Positions 1-9,109 of a stretch of DNA of 37,316 bases are shown here, piece after piece. The position numbers were made by a program, and so were the translations under genes. This DNA is from Bacillota bacterium (GTDB lineage Bacteria; Bacillota; Bacilli; Bu12). The DNA lies in assembly GCA_014896485.1 (NCBI GenBank), contig JADBKH010000021.1, forward strand, positions 1 to 37,316. Reading direction: 5' to 3'. A model generated the notes under the pieces. It was not told the origin of the DNA, made no database searches, and was given only the letters and a program-made list of their open reading frames with translations. The number at the start of each line of letters is the position of its first letter. Within the stretch, counting starts at the first letter, position 1.

Positions 1-359
1 ACAGTGTACCGCTTGTGGCGGGGCGATTTCATCGAGTAAGGCGCAGAGCGCTGTTCGGCAAAATGCACGATGACGTCGAGCTGCTCTTTTTGGATCACTT
101 GCAGCAAAGTTTCATATTCTTTGGCAATATTAAAGTTGTAAAAACCGATCTGCTTACCGGTGTGCTCTTTCCAGACGCGCAAACGGGTGCCCATCGGCTG
201 GATCGGGGTCAACGAACCGGCTTCGAGCTCATTGTCGATGTTGCGCCGGGAAAGGTTGTCGACAATGACCACCTCGTATCCCTGGTTAGAAAGATGCAAG
301 CTGGTCGGCCATCCGCAAAAGCCATCCCCACCCAGCACCATCACTTTGGACAACATCAT
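1..359 (-). CDS. SqdB-like NAD-dependent epimerase, 5' part (cut by left edge)
   Basis: This is the N-terminal part (about 119 residues) of a UDP-sulfoquinovose synthase-like short-chain dehydrogenase/epimerase; the rest lies left of the window. The start reads MMLSKVMVLGGDGFCGW, which holds the GGDGFCGW dinucleotide-binding loop typical of SqdB/SQD1. The rest matches the complete paralogue at 6668-7903, with about 35 base differences in roughly 345. A GAGGAG ribosome site lies just upstream, and spacing favours the second ATG (356) over the first (359). The extreme N-terminus differs from the paralogue, which has a longer lysine-rich start. SqdB makes UDP-sulfoquinovose from UDP-glucose and sulfite. 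That exact substrate is inferred from the family; another nucleotide-sugar epimerase is possible. Confidence 0.85.
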   Translation of the reverse strand, partial: MMLSKVMVLGGDGFCGWPTSLHLSNQGYEVVIVDNLSRRNIDNELEAGSLTPIQPMGTRLRVWKEHTGKQIGFYNFNIAKEYETLLQVIQKEQLDVIVHFAEQRSAPYSMKSPRHKRYT

Positions 360-800
360 CGCTCCTCATGCTGCTCACGGAGTAACCCATATTATCCCTT
401 AAAAACACATCTAAGAGGTACCTTTAAAAAGTCACCATTCTGTATGCTGACTGAGACAATTCATCAATCTGGCGTCGAACTACCTGAGTTTATTGCACAA
501 TCTCCTTCTTTCCTTTGTAAGGTGTGGGCAGACGACACATATCTCCACACTCTATAATTCGACAATGTATTCTTCTTCCCCTGCTTATACGGAGAGAAAA
601 TGCACCTTGAAAATGCTGTATTTACATTATTGAAGTTTCTGCCCATAGCATCTATTTGAAAGTACTATTTTTTTCAAAATTATTATTGCATCTACATTGC
701 TGTGTTTAGGCAATTTGTTACATGATACGACAGAAAGCTTAGCTATCCCACTGTCGAAATCTATATACCTGCCTACACCTTCTCAAGCAGGGATGCTACA
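360..800. other. AT-rich intergenic region between divergent genes
   Basis: This stretch separates the divergently transcribed SqdB-like gene and the polysaccharide co-polymerase gene, and is clearly richer in A+T than the flanking genes. I see no convincing protein gene: the longest minus-strand frame (464-646) lacks a ribosome site. I also found no sigma-A promoter with both boxes close to consensus. A weak possibility for the rightward gene is TTAGCT, 17 bases, then TATATA near 740-775. The promoters of both neighbours should lie here. Confidence 0.5.
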
Positions 801-1553
801 ATGACGACATTCGAATCATTTTCCCCATTCAGTGAGGTGAAGCACGCTCTTATGGAAGAAGAGATCGATCTACGTCAATGGGGACACATTCTTGTAGCTC
901 GCTGGCGTATGATTGCACTTATCACGGTAGTTGTCACGTTGCTCAGTGGCATGGTGACGGTTTTTCTCATCACCCCCAAGTACACGGCGACGGGTACGGT
1001 ATTGGTAAACAGCACCACGCAGCCGAACACGCCCATGTACAACGATGTCCAGGCAAGCCAGCAGTTGGCCAATACGTACGCACAGATCATGCAATCCGAC
1101 CGAGTGCTCCATCAAGCCCTACATGAAGCCAACAGTACCCTTTCGACCGAAGATCTGCGCAAGGAATTGAAAGTGGAAGCGGTTGCCCAGACCCAGGTGA
1201 TACAGCTTTCGGTCACGAGCACTTCACCAGAATCGGCAGCCGCTTTGGCCAATGGCGTACTGACGGCCTTTACCGACATCATTCCAACGTTGATGAAGAT
1301 CGACAATGTACATATCGTCGACAAAGCGGTTCCCCCGGCGAATCCAAGCTCACCCAACTTGAAATTAAACCTCGTCATCGCCTTTGTGCTTGGACTACTC
1401 TTCTCAATCGGTATTGCTTTCTTGCTCAACGCCCTCGATGAAGGCATTCACAGCGAAGACGATCTGGAGCAAGTGAGTGGTTTGCCGGTGTTGGGAGTCA
1501 TCTCCCTCATCGAAGCACAAGATTTACGTTCTGCTGGAGGGGAATCGCGTTGA
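801..1553 (+). CDS. Wzz/YveK-type polysaccharide co-polymerase, BY-kinase modulator
   Basis: This 250-residue membrane protein is of the Wzz/CapA/YveK type, which sets chain length of exported polysaccharide and activates a separate cytoplasmic tyrosine kinase in Gram-positives. It has an N-terminal cytoplasmic stretch, a first membrane helix at about 36-57, an extracytoplasmic alpha/beta region starting with the family pattern PKYTATGTVLV, and a proline-rich run (PPANPSSPN) just before the second helix at about 187-210. The C-terminal tail ends in a short cytoplasmic region that normally contacts the kinase. The ATG at 801 has AGGGA eight bases upstream. The stop overlaps the TTG start of the kinase (TTGA), so the two are translationally coupled, the usual split BY-kinase layout of Bacillota. 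Confidence 0.88.
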   Translation: MTTFESFSPFSEVKHALMEEEIDLRQWGHILVARWRMIALITVVVTLLSGMVTVFLITPKYTATGTVLVNSTTQPNTPMYNDVQASQQLANTYAQIMQSDRVLHQALHEANSTLSTEDLRKELKVEAVAQTQVIQLSVTSTSPESAAALANGVLTAFTDIIPTLMKIDNVHIVDKAVPPANPSSPNLKLNLVIAFVLGLLFSIGIAFLLNALDEGIHSEDDLEQVSGLPVLGVISLIEAQDLRSAGGESR

Positions 1554-2455
1554 GCAAACGTTCCAAAAGGGCCACAAACATCGATCCTTTTCTAAATCCA
1601 GAAGAACGCAAGCTCGTCACCTTTTTCAATCCGCTTTCCCCGGTCGCAGAAGGTTATCGCACACTGCGCACCAACGTACACTTTGTTTCTCCCGATCAGC
1701 CGTTGCATGTTTTGGCGATTACCAGTGCCATGACCGCAGAGGGCAAGACAACCACTGCGGCCAATCTCGCGATCACCTTGGCCCAAGAAGGCCACAAGAC
1801 GCTGCTTATCGACGGTGATCTGCGCAAGCCTTCGATGCACCGGCTCTTTGATTTGGCCAATACCCAAGGATTGACCAATGTGCTGGTCGGCCAGATCAGC
1901 TACGAAGAGGTCATCCAAGCGCTTCCCGTCGAGCATCTGCACCTTTTGACCGCTGGACCGACCCCCCCCAATCCGAGTGAAATGCTCATGTCACGGGCGA
2001 TGGACAACCTGGTCAAGCAGCTGCGCGGTGCCTATACCTATATTGTTTTCGATACCTCCCCGGTTACTGCGGTAACCGACGCACAGCTGATCGCTTCCCT
2101 GGCCGACGGGGTGCTTTTGGTGGCACGGGTCGACTTTTCCAGGCGGGAACCGCTGGTGAGGGCTTTGCAGCTGCTGGAATCGGTACAGGCCCATGTAGTT
2201 GGAACGGTGCTCAATGCGGTGCCGAAAAAATCGGCCCTCTATCGCTACGGGTATGGCTATGGATATGGTTACGGGTATGGTTATGGCGCTGGGGCTTCTA
2301 AAAAGGGCCGGAAAAAAGCCAAGTCAGAAGAACCGGCAGCCCCCTCCTACGGACCACTCTCTCCACAGCCGTCTAAACCGAACTTTTCTTCTATCGAAGC
2401 AGTTGCAACGCAAGAGCTCCCCGAGCACCTCAGCCGCAATCGCCGTAAAAGGTAA
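1550..2455 (+). CDS. CpsD/CapB-type cytoplasmic tyrosine kinase (BY-kinase)
   Basis: This 301-residue P-loop tyrosine autokinase partners the preceding membrane protein in control of capsule or exopolysaccharide synthesis. Visible are a Walker A-like SAMTAEGKTTTAAN (about 59-72), Walker A' LLIDGDLRKP (85-94) and Walker B YIVFDTSP (164-171). The C-terminal tyrosine cluster, normally the autophosphorylation site, is a run of alternating Tyr and Gly with one Arg (residues 231-247, eight tyrosines). A basic and proline/serine-rich tail follows. The TTG start at 1550 follows GGAGGGG at good spacing and overlaps the upstream stop. No polysaccharide glycosyltransferase, flippase or polymerase follows, so the substrate system must lie elsewhere. 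Family assignment is secure; the pathway served is not. Confidence 0.9.
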   Translation: MSKRSKRATNIDPFLNPEERKLVTFFNPLSPVAEGYRTLRTNVHFVSPDQPLHVLAITSAMTAEGKTTTAANLAITLAQEGHKTLLIDGDLRKPSMHRLFDLANTQGLTNVLVGQISYEEVIQALPVEHLHLLTAGPTPPNPSEMLMSRAMDNLVKQLRGAYTYIVFDTSPVTAVTDAQLIASLADGVLLVARVDFSRREPLVRALQLLESVQAHVVGTVLNAVPKKSALYRYGYGYGYGYGYGYGAGASKKGRKKAKSEEPAAPSYGPLSPQPSKPNFSSIEAVATQELPEHLSRNRRKR

Positions 2456-2461
2456 GTCGAG

Positions 2462-2487
2462 CAGCAATATCGATATCGATATTGCTG
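2462..2487. repeat. Perfect 26-bp palindrome after the kinase gene
   Basis: The half-site CAGCAATATCGAT is followed immediately by its exact reverse complement, six bases after the kinase stop codon. There is no loop and no T-run, so it is not a standard intrinsic terminator. It could be a protein-binding site or an mRNA 3'-end hairpin. Confidence 0.6.
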
Positions 2488-2583
2488 GCGAATAGCCAAG
2501 GGTTCATGCTCATACACATGGCTTTGCTTCGACCATTGCTTGCCCTTCTCCTGTGCTTAGGGGACGGCCATTTCACTGATACG

Positions 2584-2597
2584 CGAACAAATGTTCG
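2584..2597. promoter_or_regulatory. LexA/DinR (SOS) box-like palindrome
   Basis: CGAACAAATGTTCG has the GAAC-N4-GTTC core of the Bacillus SOS box and differs from the consensus CGAACRNRYGTTYC only in the last base. It sits inside a longer inverted repeat (2581-2600, nine-base arms). The flanking genes converge, so there is no obvious gene start for it to control, which lowers confidence in a regulatory role. Confidence 0.3.
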
Positions 2598-2620
2598 CGT
2601 ACACAAATAGCTGTGTTATA

Positions 2621-2657
2621 GATAAAAAGGCCGCTGATCCACAGGATCAGCGGCCTT
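2621..2657 (-). terminator. Rho-independent terminator of the RCC1/CWB2 gene
   Basis: A 14-base perfect stem (AAGGCCGCTGATCC and its complement) with a three-base loop is followed on the minus strand by a run of five T. It lies about 75 bases past the stop of the large minus-strand gene. The plus strand has only a short T-run, so the signal is directional, though the hairpin might also stop rightward transcripts. Confidence 0.9.
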
Positions 2658-2729
2658 GACGAACGATCGATGCCTCTCTCACCACACAGCGCTGTGGGAT
2701 AAGCTTTTGCGAGATGAACTAGAATCTAT

Positions 2730-5700
2730 CTACTGCTCCAAGGCCCCTTCTACGTCGGTTTTCAACGTATCCGAGAAAGCCTTGCCAACAAAGACAACAT
2801 TGGAGGCTTTGCCTCGGTATGCTTTTAGCCAGTCGCTTTGTGCTTTGGTCAATTGTTTTCCATCTGTCAACAGCAGCGGATTCTCAATCTGGCCGGCGAC
2901 ACTGCCTGCCGAAAGGGCATCTACTTCATGGCCCGGAGCTGCGTTGGTCACATAGATCGTCTGCGGGTCAAAGCTGTTTTCAAAACACTTTAAAAATGTA
3001 AGGTTGGTATCGTAGCGGGTCTCTCCGGGAACGCGTTGTGCATGGGTTTTTTCGACCACATCCGTTGGGACGACAGCATTACCACCTAGTGCGTACACTG
3101 TCGCTCCATAAAGTTGCTTAAGCTTGTTGGCTGTGTCGATTGCCGCATTGTTATCCCCTGTGGAATGGATCAGCAGCACAATGGAGCTCTCCGCAGCAGC
3201 TACCGGACCAGCACTCAGTGCATCCGGCAAAGCAGTGCCCGTGGTCAAAAAGATCTGCTTTGGCTTGGCGCCGGTCTTTCCCTGAATGTACTTCGCCACT
3301 GCTGCGGCGGTCTGATAGCGATCCTGGCCTTTCAACTGCTCCACTGCCAAGCCAAGATCCTTTTGGAGGTGCTGTAGAACGCCTTCTCCCATCACCCCGC
3401 CGACAATGAAGGCTTTCTTGGCCTGGAGAGGACGAATAAAGGCATCGGCTTGGGCACTGACTTGGCCGTTGCCATTCCCGTTGACCACAACGACAGGGGC
3501 CCCTAGCGCTCCGGCTAAACTGTTGGCTGCCAGTGCGTCTACTTCATGCCCTGGGGCACCGTTGACGATGATCACGTTGTCAGACGGTCCTTTGGTCCAA
3601 CCCATCGAATCATGGGTCAGCAGCTGCACGGAAGTATCGTATCGGTTTTGGCCACCGATGGAATATGAAGGAAAGGACCGTGTCTTTTCCGTTCGTGTGA
3701 CGACGATAGTATAGGTCTTAGAGGACCCGTCACTTGCGACAATTTCAATGGTGATGCGGTTTGGGCCCGTCGTTAACGAGATCGTTGCCGTCTGTTCTGA
3801 CAAGCCGTTGATCCTAACCGTTGCGTCTGGCTCTTTCGGGGAAGCATGGACACTCACACTGTCCACGTCTGCGGAGACATTGGCAGAATAGCTGGCAACT
3901 TGGGGATCAAAAGCCGGGCTGAGGGGAATGCCTGATAGAGATAGACTTTCCAACAGCGGACTTGGAGGCGACGTTTGTTCAAAACGTACGGGCACAGGGG
4001 TATGGTGTTCGGTGCGCAATCCATCTCCAAGTTCACCGGCAGAGCCTGTTCCCCAAGCCCAGATCGTCCCATCGGTAGTTGCAGCCAAAGAATGATAGAC
4101 ACCAGCAGCAATGGCGAAAACATTGCTTAGGCTGTTGATCTTTGTTGGTACCAACCGATCCACTGTAGTCCCATCGCCGAGCATACCATAATCATTGTTT
4201 CCCCAGGACCAAACGGTCCCGTCGGCCTCTAGGGCCATGGAATGCTGGTAGCTGGCATCGATTGCGATGACATCTGTAAGTCTCTGCACCTGTACTGGGC
4301 TTTCTTGATCCGAGAACGTTCCGTCACCAAGTATTCCGTAGGCATTGCCACCCCAAGCCCACACAGTGCCATCATATCTGAGTGCTAATGCAAAGCCACC
4401 CCCTGCCGAGATGGCTTCGACACCGCTGAGTCCTATCACTTTCACGGGCGTTGGGCTCCCTACTTGCGTTCCGTTGCCAAGTTGACCAAATTGGTCGGAT
4501 CCCCAGGACCAGACAGTGCCGTCTTTTTTGAGCGCAAGAGAAAAATTATCTCCTGCTGCTATGGCAGCGACATCGGAAAGCCCTTGCACTTGCACTGGAG
4601 TATTACGTTGTGTATGCGTTCCATCTCCGAGTTGACCAGAGGAATTGAATCCCCATGCCCAGACATGTCCATTACTATCAAGCGCCAACGAATGTTGTCC
4701 GCCAGCCGCCACTGCAATCGCACCTGTGAGACCGACGACTGGTGTCGGTGTTTCTTGTATGGTTTGCTGCTCTCCGTTGCCGATCTCACCTGTCGGATTA
4801 GCACCCCAGGCCCAGACCGTACCATCCGATTTTAGGGCAAGCGTATGATGCTCGCCGGAGTCGATCGCCACAACACTGCTCAGGTGCACAGGGACAGGGG
4901 TACTGTGTGAAACAGAGGTTCCATCGCCCAGCTCTCCATCTGTATTGTCTCCGAATCCCCAGACACTCCCATCTTCAAACAGCACCATGGAGAATCCGGT
5001 GCCCGCGGAAAGGGGTGAGACCCCTGTCTCGTTCGGAAAGGGCATCCTTTCTATTTGGATCGTGTACGTTCTCGAAATGCTGCTGTTGGGATCGATGACG
5101 CGTATGATAAGCGTATTTTGTCCTTTGAGAAGAGGAATCGTTTGGGTCGCACCGATTTTGTCGTTGATCACAACTATAGACTGGGGATCACTCGGTTCGG
5201 CATAGACCGTGATGCTTTCGACATCCGAGGCAACGCCGACCGAATAGGACTGCCGGTAAGGATCAAACGAAGGCTCTAAGGTGCCTGACGAAAGGTAGAG
5301 GCTGCTCAACGTGGGTATGGAAAAAGGTACTTTGATAGGTTGAGATTCCCCGGTGCTGGTCGTGCCATTGCCGAGTTCGCCGGCCTCGTTGCGGCCCCAT
5401 GCCCACAGGGTTCCTGCTTGATCTACAGCCAAAGAATGTTCTTCGCCTGCTACGATGGCTGAAACGTTACTCAACCCTAAGACGCGTGTGGGAGCCTCTC
5501 TTTGAGTCCTCGTTCCATCACCAAGCTGCCCATAATAGTTGTTCGACCAAGCCCAGGCAGAGCCATCTGCCTTCAAAGCCACGGCGTGGGAGGGCCCGGC
5601 ATCGATGGCCGTAATATTGTACAACCCTGGTATTTTCTGAGGGGTGTTCGAGCCATCGGTCGCCGTTCCAAGGCCAAGCTCGCCGATGCGATTGTCTCCC

Positions 5701-6491
5701 CATGCCCAAACGGATCCATCGTCTTTCAGTGCGAGGGAGTAGCCTTGGCCAGAAGCGACTGCAACAATGCCGGATAATCCTGGGATCTGCACGGGTATGT
5801 AGCGATTCGTAGTGGTCCCGTCTCCCAACTGGCCATACCTATTGTCTCCCCATGCCCAAACGCGCCCGTCTTTTCCCAAAGCAAGGGCATGATCTTGCCC
5901 TGCTGCAATAGCTTGGATGTCGGTCAATTGCGAGACGCGTACTGGTGAGTAGCGATCAACGGTTGTTCCGTCGCCGAGCGCCCCAAAATAATTAAAGCCC
6001 CAAGCCCATACAGTGCCGTCTGAATTTAAAGCCAAGGAGAATCCATAACCTGCGGAAATATCCACGATATCACGGAGTCCTGGAACACGAGTAGGTGTTT
6101 CCTGAACGATATTCGTTGTCCCAGTGCCGAGTTCTCCAGACCCATTGTTCCCCCAACCCCATACCGTTTTATCCGAGCCAAGTGCCAATGCATGGTCAAA
6201 ACCAGCATCTATCTTGGCAATTCCACTCAATCCCTTCACAGGCACCGGCGTGTGTTGTTCCGTTGTCTCTCCATTGCCCAATTGACCATGATCATTTTTT
6301 CCCCATCCCCATACAGTGCCATCTGCTAGAAGCGCCATCGAATATGCGCCACCTGCTGAAAGACCAACCACCTGCGTTCCCTGTGCGTGTGCAGCGCCTC
6401 GGTTCGAGGCAAAATCCACAGGTACCATAAGACCGCTCACCAACGCGATGGCTCCGATGATCTGCAAGAAACGCCTGGAAAATGAACGCAC
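2730..6491 (-). CDS. Secreted wall-anchored protein: two RCC1 propellers, two cadherin-like sandwiches, three CWB2 repeats
   Basis: This 1253-residue exported protein has a modular, duplicated build. Residues 1-36 are a signal peptide (basic start, hydrophobic core, cleavage near AHA-Q). Seven RCC1-type repeats (pattern GTVWAWGxN..GQLGDGT) make a first propeller at about 40-385. A cadherin-like beta-sandwich ([17 protein letters not shown] onward) covers about 390-485. A second set of seven RCC1 repeats covers about 490-840, and a second sandwich about 850-940. Three CWB2 repeats ([25 protein letters not shown]) cover about 945-1253 and should bind secondary wall polymers. The GTG at 6491 is preferred because GGAG lies six bases upstream; a GTG four codons earlier (6503) lacks a ribosome site. 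It has its own promoter and terminator. The ligand of the propellers is unknown. Confidence 0.9.
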   Translation of the reverse strand: MRSFSRRFLQIIGAIALVSGLMVPVDFASNRGAAHAQGTQVVGLSAGGAYSMALLADGTVWGWGKNDHGQLGNGETTEQHTPVPVKGLSGIAKIDAGFDHALALGSDKTVWGWGNNGSGELGTGTTNIVQETPTRVPGLRDIVDISAGYGFSLALNSDGTVWAWGFNYFGALGDGTTVDRYSPVRVSQLTDIQAIAAGQDHALALGKDGRVWAWGDNRYGQLGDGTTTNRYIPVQIPGLSGIVAVASGQGYSLALKDDGSVWAWGDNRIGELGLGTATDGSNTPQKIPGLYNITAIDAGPSHAVALKADGSAWAWSNNYYGQLGDGTRTQREAPTRVLGLSNVSAIVAGEEHSLAVDQAGTLWAWGRNEAGELGNGTTSTGESQPIKVPFSIPTLSSLYLSSGTLEPSFDPYRQSYSVGVASDVESITVYAEPSDPQSIVVINDKIGATQTIPLLKGQNTLIIRVIDPNSSISRTYTIQIERMPFPNETGVSPLSAGTGFSMVLFEDGSVWGFGDNTDGELGDGTSVSHSTPVPVHLSSVVAIDSGEHHTLALKSDGTVWAWGANPTGEIGNGEQQTIQETPTPVVGLTGAIAVAAGGQHSLALDSNGHVWAWGFNSSGQLGDGTHTQRNTPVQVQGLSDVAAIAAGDNFSLALKKDGTVWSWGSDQFGQLGNGTQVGSPTPVKVIGLSGVEAISAGGGFALALRYDGTVWAWGGNAYGILGDGTFSDQESPVQVQRLTDVIAIDASYQHSMALEADGTVWSWGNNDYGMLGDGTTVDRLVPTKINSLSNVFAIAAGVYHSLAATTDGTIWAWGTGSAGELGDGLRTEHHTPVPVRFEQTSPPSPLLESLSLSGIPLSPAFDPQVASYSANVSADVDSVSVHASPKEPDATVRINGLSEQTATISLTTGPNRITIEIVASDGSSKTYTIVVTRTEKTRSFPSYSIGGQNRYDTSVQLLTHDSMGWTKGPSDNVIIVNGAPGHEVDALAANSLAGALGAPVVVVNGNGNGQVSAQADAFIRPLQAKKAFIVGGVMGEGVLQHLQKDLGLAVEQLKGQDRYQTAAAVAKYIQGKTGAKPKQIFLTTGTALPDALSAGPVAAAESSIVLLIHSTGDNNAAIDTANKLKQLYGATVYALGGNAVVPTDVVEKTHAQRVPGETRYDTNLTFLKCFENSFDPQTIYVTNAAPGHEVDALSAGSVAGQIENPLLLTDGKQLTKAQSDWLKAYRGKASNVVFVGKAFSDTLKTDVEGALEQ

Positions 6492-6561
6492 GCTTTTCTC
6501 CACTCTAACGTTGTCCGATGATTATCTTTTAGGACAAACCAGATCGTTCAAAACTGTAAAA

Positions 6562-6590
6562 AGTATACGCAACATTTTCTTCTAAAACAA
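6562..6590 (-). promoter_or_regulatory. Sigma-A promoter of the RCC1/CWB2 gene
   Basis: On the minus strand, TTGTTT (6590-6585), a 17-base spacer and TATACT (6567-6562) form a near-consensus sigma-A promoter. It gives an expected leader of about 60 bases before the GTG at 6491. Confidence 0.75.
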
Positions 6591-6618
6591 GGATCAAATG
6601 TAGTACAACAAGCGCGAT

Positions 6619-6648
6619 CAAAAAACTGCCAGCCACTCGGTTGGCAGT
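6619..6648 (-). terminator. Rho-independent terminator of the SqdB-like gene
   Basis: A ten-base stem (ACTGCCAACC on the minus strand, one G-T pair) with a four-base loop is followed by six T. It lies 20 bases after the stop of the 6668-7903 gene and just upstream of the promoter of the RCC1 gene. Confidence 0.9.
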
Positions 6649-6667
6649 CTACTCAAAAGCGATAGGG

Positions 6668-7903
6668 CTACGCCCGCATGGGCTGCTCCAACGTGGGAAT
6701 ACCGGGCTGTTGGTGTTTGGTCCAGGTGCTGGTTGCAGGAATCTTGGAGAGATCGGCCCGGTCAGCGTAGCGCTTGGCGATCTCAATCACTTCTTCGAGC
6801 AGCCCGTCTTGTAGTGTGGTGGGGTTGAGCCCTTTGGAGAGAAAGAGCTCATTTTTGACGTGCAAGTCGTTTTCGGCGGCTTCATTGCGCGGATCGGGTA
6901 CGTAGGCAATGGGCGCACCGGTCAGCTCGCTGACCAGTTGGGCCAAGTCCCGTATCCGGTGGGTTTCAGTCATCTGGTTGAAGATCATGACCCGGTCACC
7001 CTGCTCAGGTGGATTTTCAATCGCCAGCTGGATGCAGCGCACTGTATCGCGAATGTGGATGAAAGCACGGGTCTGCCCCCCAGTGCCATGGACGGTCAAT
7101 GGATAGCCGACAGCGGCTTGCATGAGAAAACGATTTAAGACGGTGCCGTAATCGCCGTCGTAGTCAAAACGGTTGATCAGCCGCTCGTCTTGCATGGTCT
7201 CGGGAATGTTGGTCCCCCAGACAATGCCTTGGTGCAAGTCGGTAATGCGTACCCCGTCGTTTTTGTTGTAGTAGTAGAAGAAAAGCTGGTCCTGGGTCTT
7301 GGTCATGTGGTAGATCGAGCCCGGATTGGCCGGGTAGAGGATCTGCTGGTGAATGCGTTCGCCGGTCTCGGTCGGCACCTCGATGTCCAGATAGCCTTCG
7401 GGGATCTTCATGCCGGCGGTGCCGTAGCCATAGACGCCCATCGTGCCCAGATGGACCAAGTGGATATCCAATCCAGACTCCACGATGGCGCACAGCACAT
7501 TGTGGGTGGCGTTGAGGTTGTTGTCGACGGTGTACCGCTTGTGGCGGGGTGACTTCATCGAGTAAGGCGCAGAGCGTTGTTCAGCAAAGTGTACGATGAC
7601 ATCGGGCCGCTCTCTTTGGATCACTTGCAGCAAGGTTTCATATTCTTTGGCAATGTTAGAGTTGTAAAAGCCGATCTGCTTACCGGTGTGCTCTTTCCAG
7701 ACACGCAGACGGACACCCATCGGCTGGATCGGGGTCAACGAACCGGCTTCGAGCTCGTTGTCGATGTTGCGTCGGGAAAGGTTGTCGACAATGACCACGT
7801 CGTAACCATGATTGGAAAGGTGCAGGCTGGTTGGCCATCCGCAAAAGCCATCTCCGCCCAATATCATCACTTTATTCGTTTTTTCTTTTTTTTCATTCTC
7901 CAA
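6668..7903 (-). CDS. UDP-sulfoquinovose synthase-like NAD-dependent epimerase/dehydratase (SqdB family)
   Basis: This 411-residue extended short-chain dehydrogenase closely resembles SqdB/SQD1, which makes UDP-sulfoquinovose for the sulfolipid SQDG. The NAD-binding loop GGDGFCGW lies at about 16-23. The motif HLGTMGVYGYGTAGMKIPEG and the catalytic YHMTK (Tyr-x-x-x-Lys) are as in that family, and full length matches. The start is a TTG at 7903 with AAAGGAG ten bases upstream; an internal ATG nearer the dinucleotide loop lacks a ribosome site. It stands alone between its own weak promoter and a strong terminator. A paralogue about 90 percent identical in DNA begins at 359. No SqdX/SqdD glycosyltransferase is visible, so a role in sulfolipid or in a sulfonated surface glycan is inference. 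Confidence 0.88.
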   Translation of the reverse strand: MENEKKEKTNKVMILGGDGFCGWPTSLHLSNHGYDVVIVDNLSRRNIDNELEAGSLTPIQPMGVRLRVWKEHTGKQIGFYNSNIAKEYETLLQVIQRERPDVIVHFAEQRSAPYSMKSPRHKRYTVDNNLNATHNVLCAIVESGLDIHLVHLGTMGVYGYGTAGMKIPEGYLDIEVPTETGERIHQQILYPANPGSIYHMTKTQDQLFFYYYNKNDGVRITDLHQGIVWGTNIPETMQDERLINRFDYDGDYGTVLNRFLMQAAVGYPLTVHGTGGQTRAFIHIRDTVRCIQLAIENPPEQGDRVMIFNQMTETHRIRDLAQLVSELTGAPIAYVPDPRNEAAENDLHVKNELFLSKGLNPTTLQDGLLEEVIEIAKRYADRADLSKIPATSTWTKHQQPGIPTLEQPMRA

Positions 7904-7972
7904 TGTGCGTACGCTCCTTTAAAAATGTTGCGCGGGTTGGCCTTGCTTTCTTCCGATACAGAGACGTATTTC

Positions 7973-8001
7973 AGCTTAGCATGCGTATTCGAAACGTACA
8001 A
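7973..8001 (-). promoter_or_regulatory. Possible promoter of the SqdB-like gene
   Basis: TTGTAC (8001-7996), 17 bases, then TAAGCT (7978-7973) with a TG extension is the best candidate in the short gap before the gene. Both boxes are poor matches to consensus, so this is tentative. Confidence 0.3.
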
Positions 8002-8005
8002 TGCA

Positions 8006-8032
8006 CAAAAAAACCGGCATTTCGCCGGTTTT
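8006..8032 (-). terminator. Rho-independent terminator of the SDR gene
   Basis: The nine-base stem AAAACCGGC with its complement and a five-base loop is followed on the minus strand by a run of seven T. It lies about 25 bases past the stop of the SDR gene at 8059. Confidence 0.88.
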
Positions 8033-8058
8033 CGCATATCGAGATCTGTGCAGCTTAC

Positions 8059-8916
8059 TCAGCTTTCCACGATGGTACCCCCGTTGACGTGCAGCACTTG
8101 TCCAGACATGTAGCTGGAATCGTCACAAGCCAAGAAGAGGTAGGCCGGGGCAAGTTCGGCTGGCTGCGCCGCGCGCCGCATGGAGGTGTCGGCTCCAAAC
8201 GAAGCGACCTGGTCGGGCGCAAAGCTGGCTGGGATGAGTGGCGTCCAAACTGGTCCAGGAGCGACGGCGTTGACACGGATACCCCGCGGGGACAACGAGA
8301 GTGCCAAAGAGCGCGTAAAGGCGACGATAGCCCCTTTACTGGCAGAATAATCGAGCAGAATGGGATTGCCTTCGTAAGCCGTGATCGAAGTGGTATGGAT
8401 GATGGCACTGCCCGGCTGCAGGTGAGGGAGCACCGCTTTGACCATAAAAAAGCAGCCAAAGAAGTTGGTGCGAAAGGTGCGTTCCAATTGCTGTGCGCTG
8501 ATTTTGGCAATATCGTCAGTGGGATGTTGCTCTCCTGCGTTGTTCACCAGAATGTCCAGCCGTCCAAACGCTTCCATGACCTGCGCAACCGCTTGGGTAC
8601 AGAATGCTTCCTGCCCTACATCTCCGGCGATGGCGAGCGCGCGACGCCCCATTTGCTCCACGCGGCTGCGCGTCGTTTTGGCGTCGTCATGCTCGTTGAG
8701 GTAGACGATGGCTACATCGGCGCCTTCTTTGGCAAAGGCGACGGCCACAGCTCGACCAATGCCACTGTCCCCGCCGGTGATGAGGGCTGTCTTGCCGGTC
8801 AATTTGCCCGCCGCACGATAATGAGGATTTTCGGATTGCGGCAACGGCTTCATGTCGGCTTCGATGCCCGGTTGCCGCGGCTGTTGTTGTGGCGGAAAAG
8901 TTTGCGATGTCGCCAT
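8059..8916 (-). CDS. Short-chain dehydrogenase/reductase, YhdF/YdaD type
   Basis: This 285-residue SDR oxidoreductase has the long Q/P-rich N-terminal extension (about 35 residues, QPGIEADMKPLP) seen in the B. subtilis YdaD/YhdF/YhxD general-stress group. The NAD(P) loop TGGDSGIG lies at about 47-54, NNAG in the middle, and the catalytic YSASK (Tyr-x-x-x-Lys) after the Ser-containing strand HTTSIT. The C-terminus ends in the usual SGQVLHVNGG. The ATG at 8916 is preferred because GGGAGG lies four bases upstream; a GTG seven codons earlier would include the ribosome site. It is a single gene with its own terminator, divergent from the protease gene. The physiological substrate cannot be read from sequence. 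A SigB-type promoter was looked for but is not convincing. Confidence 0.9.
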   Translation of the reverse strand: MATSQTFPPQQQPRQPGIEADMKPLPQSENPHYRAAGKLTGKTALITGGDSGIGRAVAVAFAKEGADVAIVYLNEHDDAKTTRSRVEQMGRRALAIAGDVGQEAFCTQAVAQVMEAFGRLDILVNNAGEQHPTDDIAKISAQQLERTFRTNFFGCFFMVKAVLPHLQPGSAIIHTTSITAYEGNPILLDYSASKGAIVAFTRSLALSLSPRGIRVNAVAPGPVWTPLIPASFAPDQVASFGADTSMRRAAQPAELAPAYLFLACDDSSYMSGQVLHVNGGTIVES

Positions 8917-9109
8917 ACGTCCTCCCGATGCGCCCACTCATTCAGAATTCCTTTCGAATAGAATGTCTTGTACCCGCGGTCATCATACAGAGAGACTCCA
9001 TACAGAAAAGTGAATGAGCCGCAATTCCAGTATAGGACTTCTCTGCATTATCTACCTGTATTCTCCAATGTAAGAAGATTTGATATATTCGACGGAGCGA
9101 GGTGATTCG

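Noticed and set aside
464-646. 60-codon minus-strand frame in the left intergenic region
   Set aside because: No ribosome site and no recognisable product.
2506-2610. 34-codon plus-strand ORF with a hydrophobic stretch after the kinase gene
   Set aside because: Poor ribosome-site spacing and its end is made by the SOS-like palindrome; chance is more likely.
4000-6400. Repeated DNA pattern in the RCC1 gene considered as a repeat array or CRISPR
   Set aside because: The periodicity is explained by about 50-residue protein repeats with diverged DNA; there are no constant direct repeats or spacers.
7831-8961. 376-codon plus-strand open frame
   Set aside because: Antisense to the SDR gene, whose protein is clearly recognisable; no ribosome site or family similarity.
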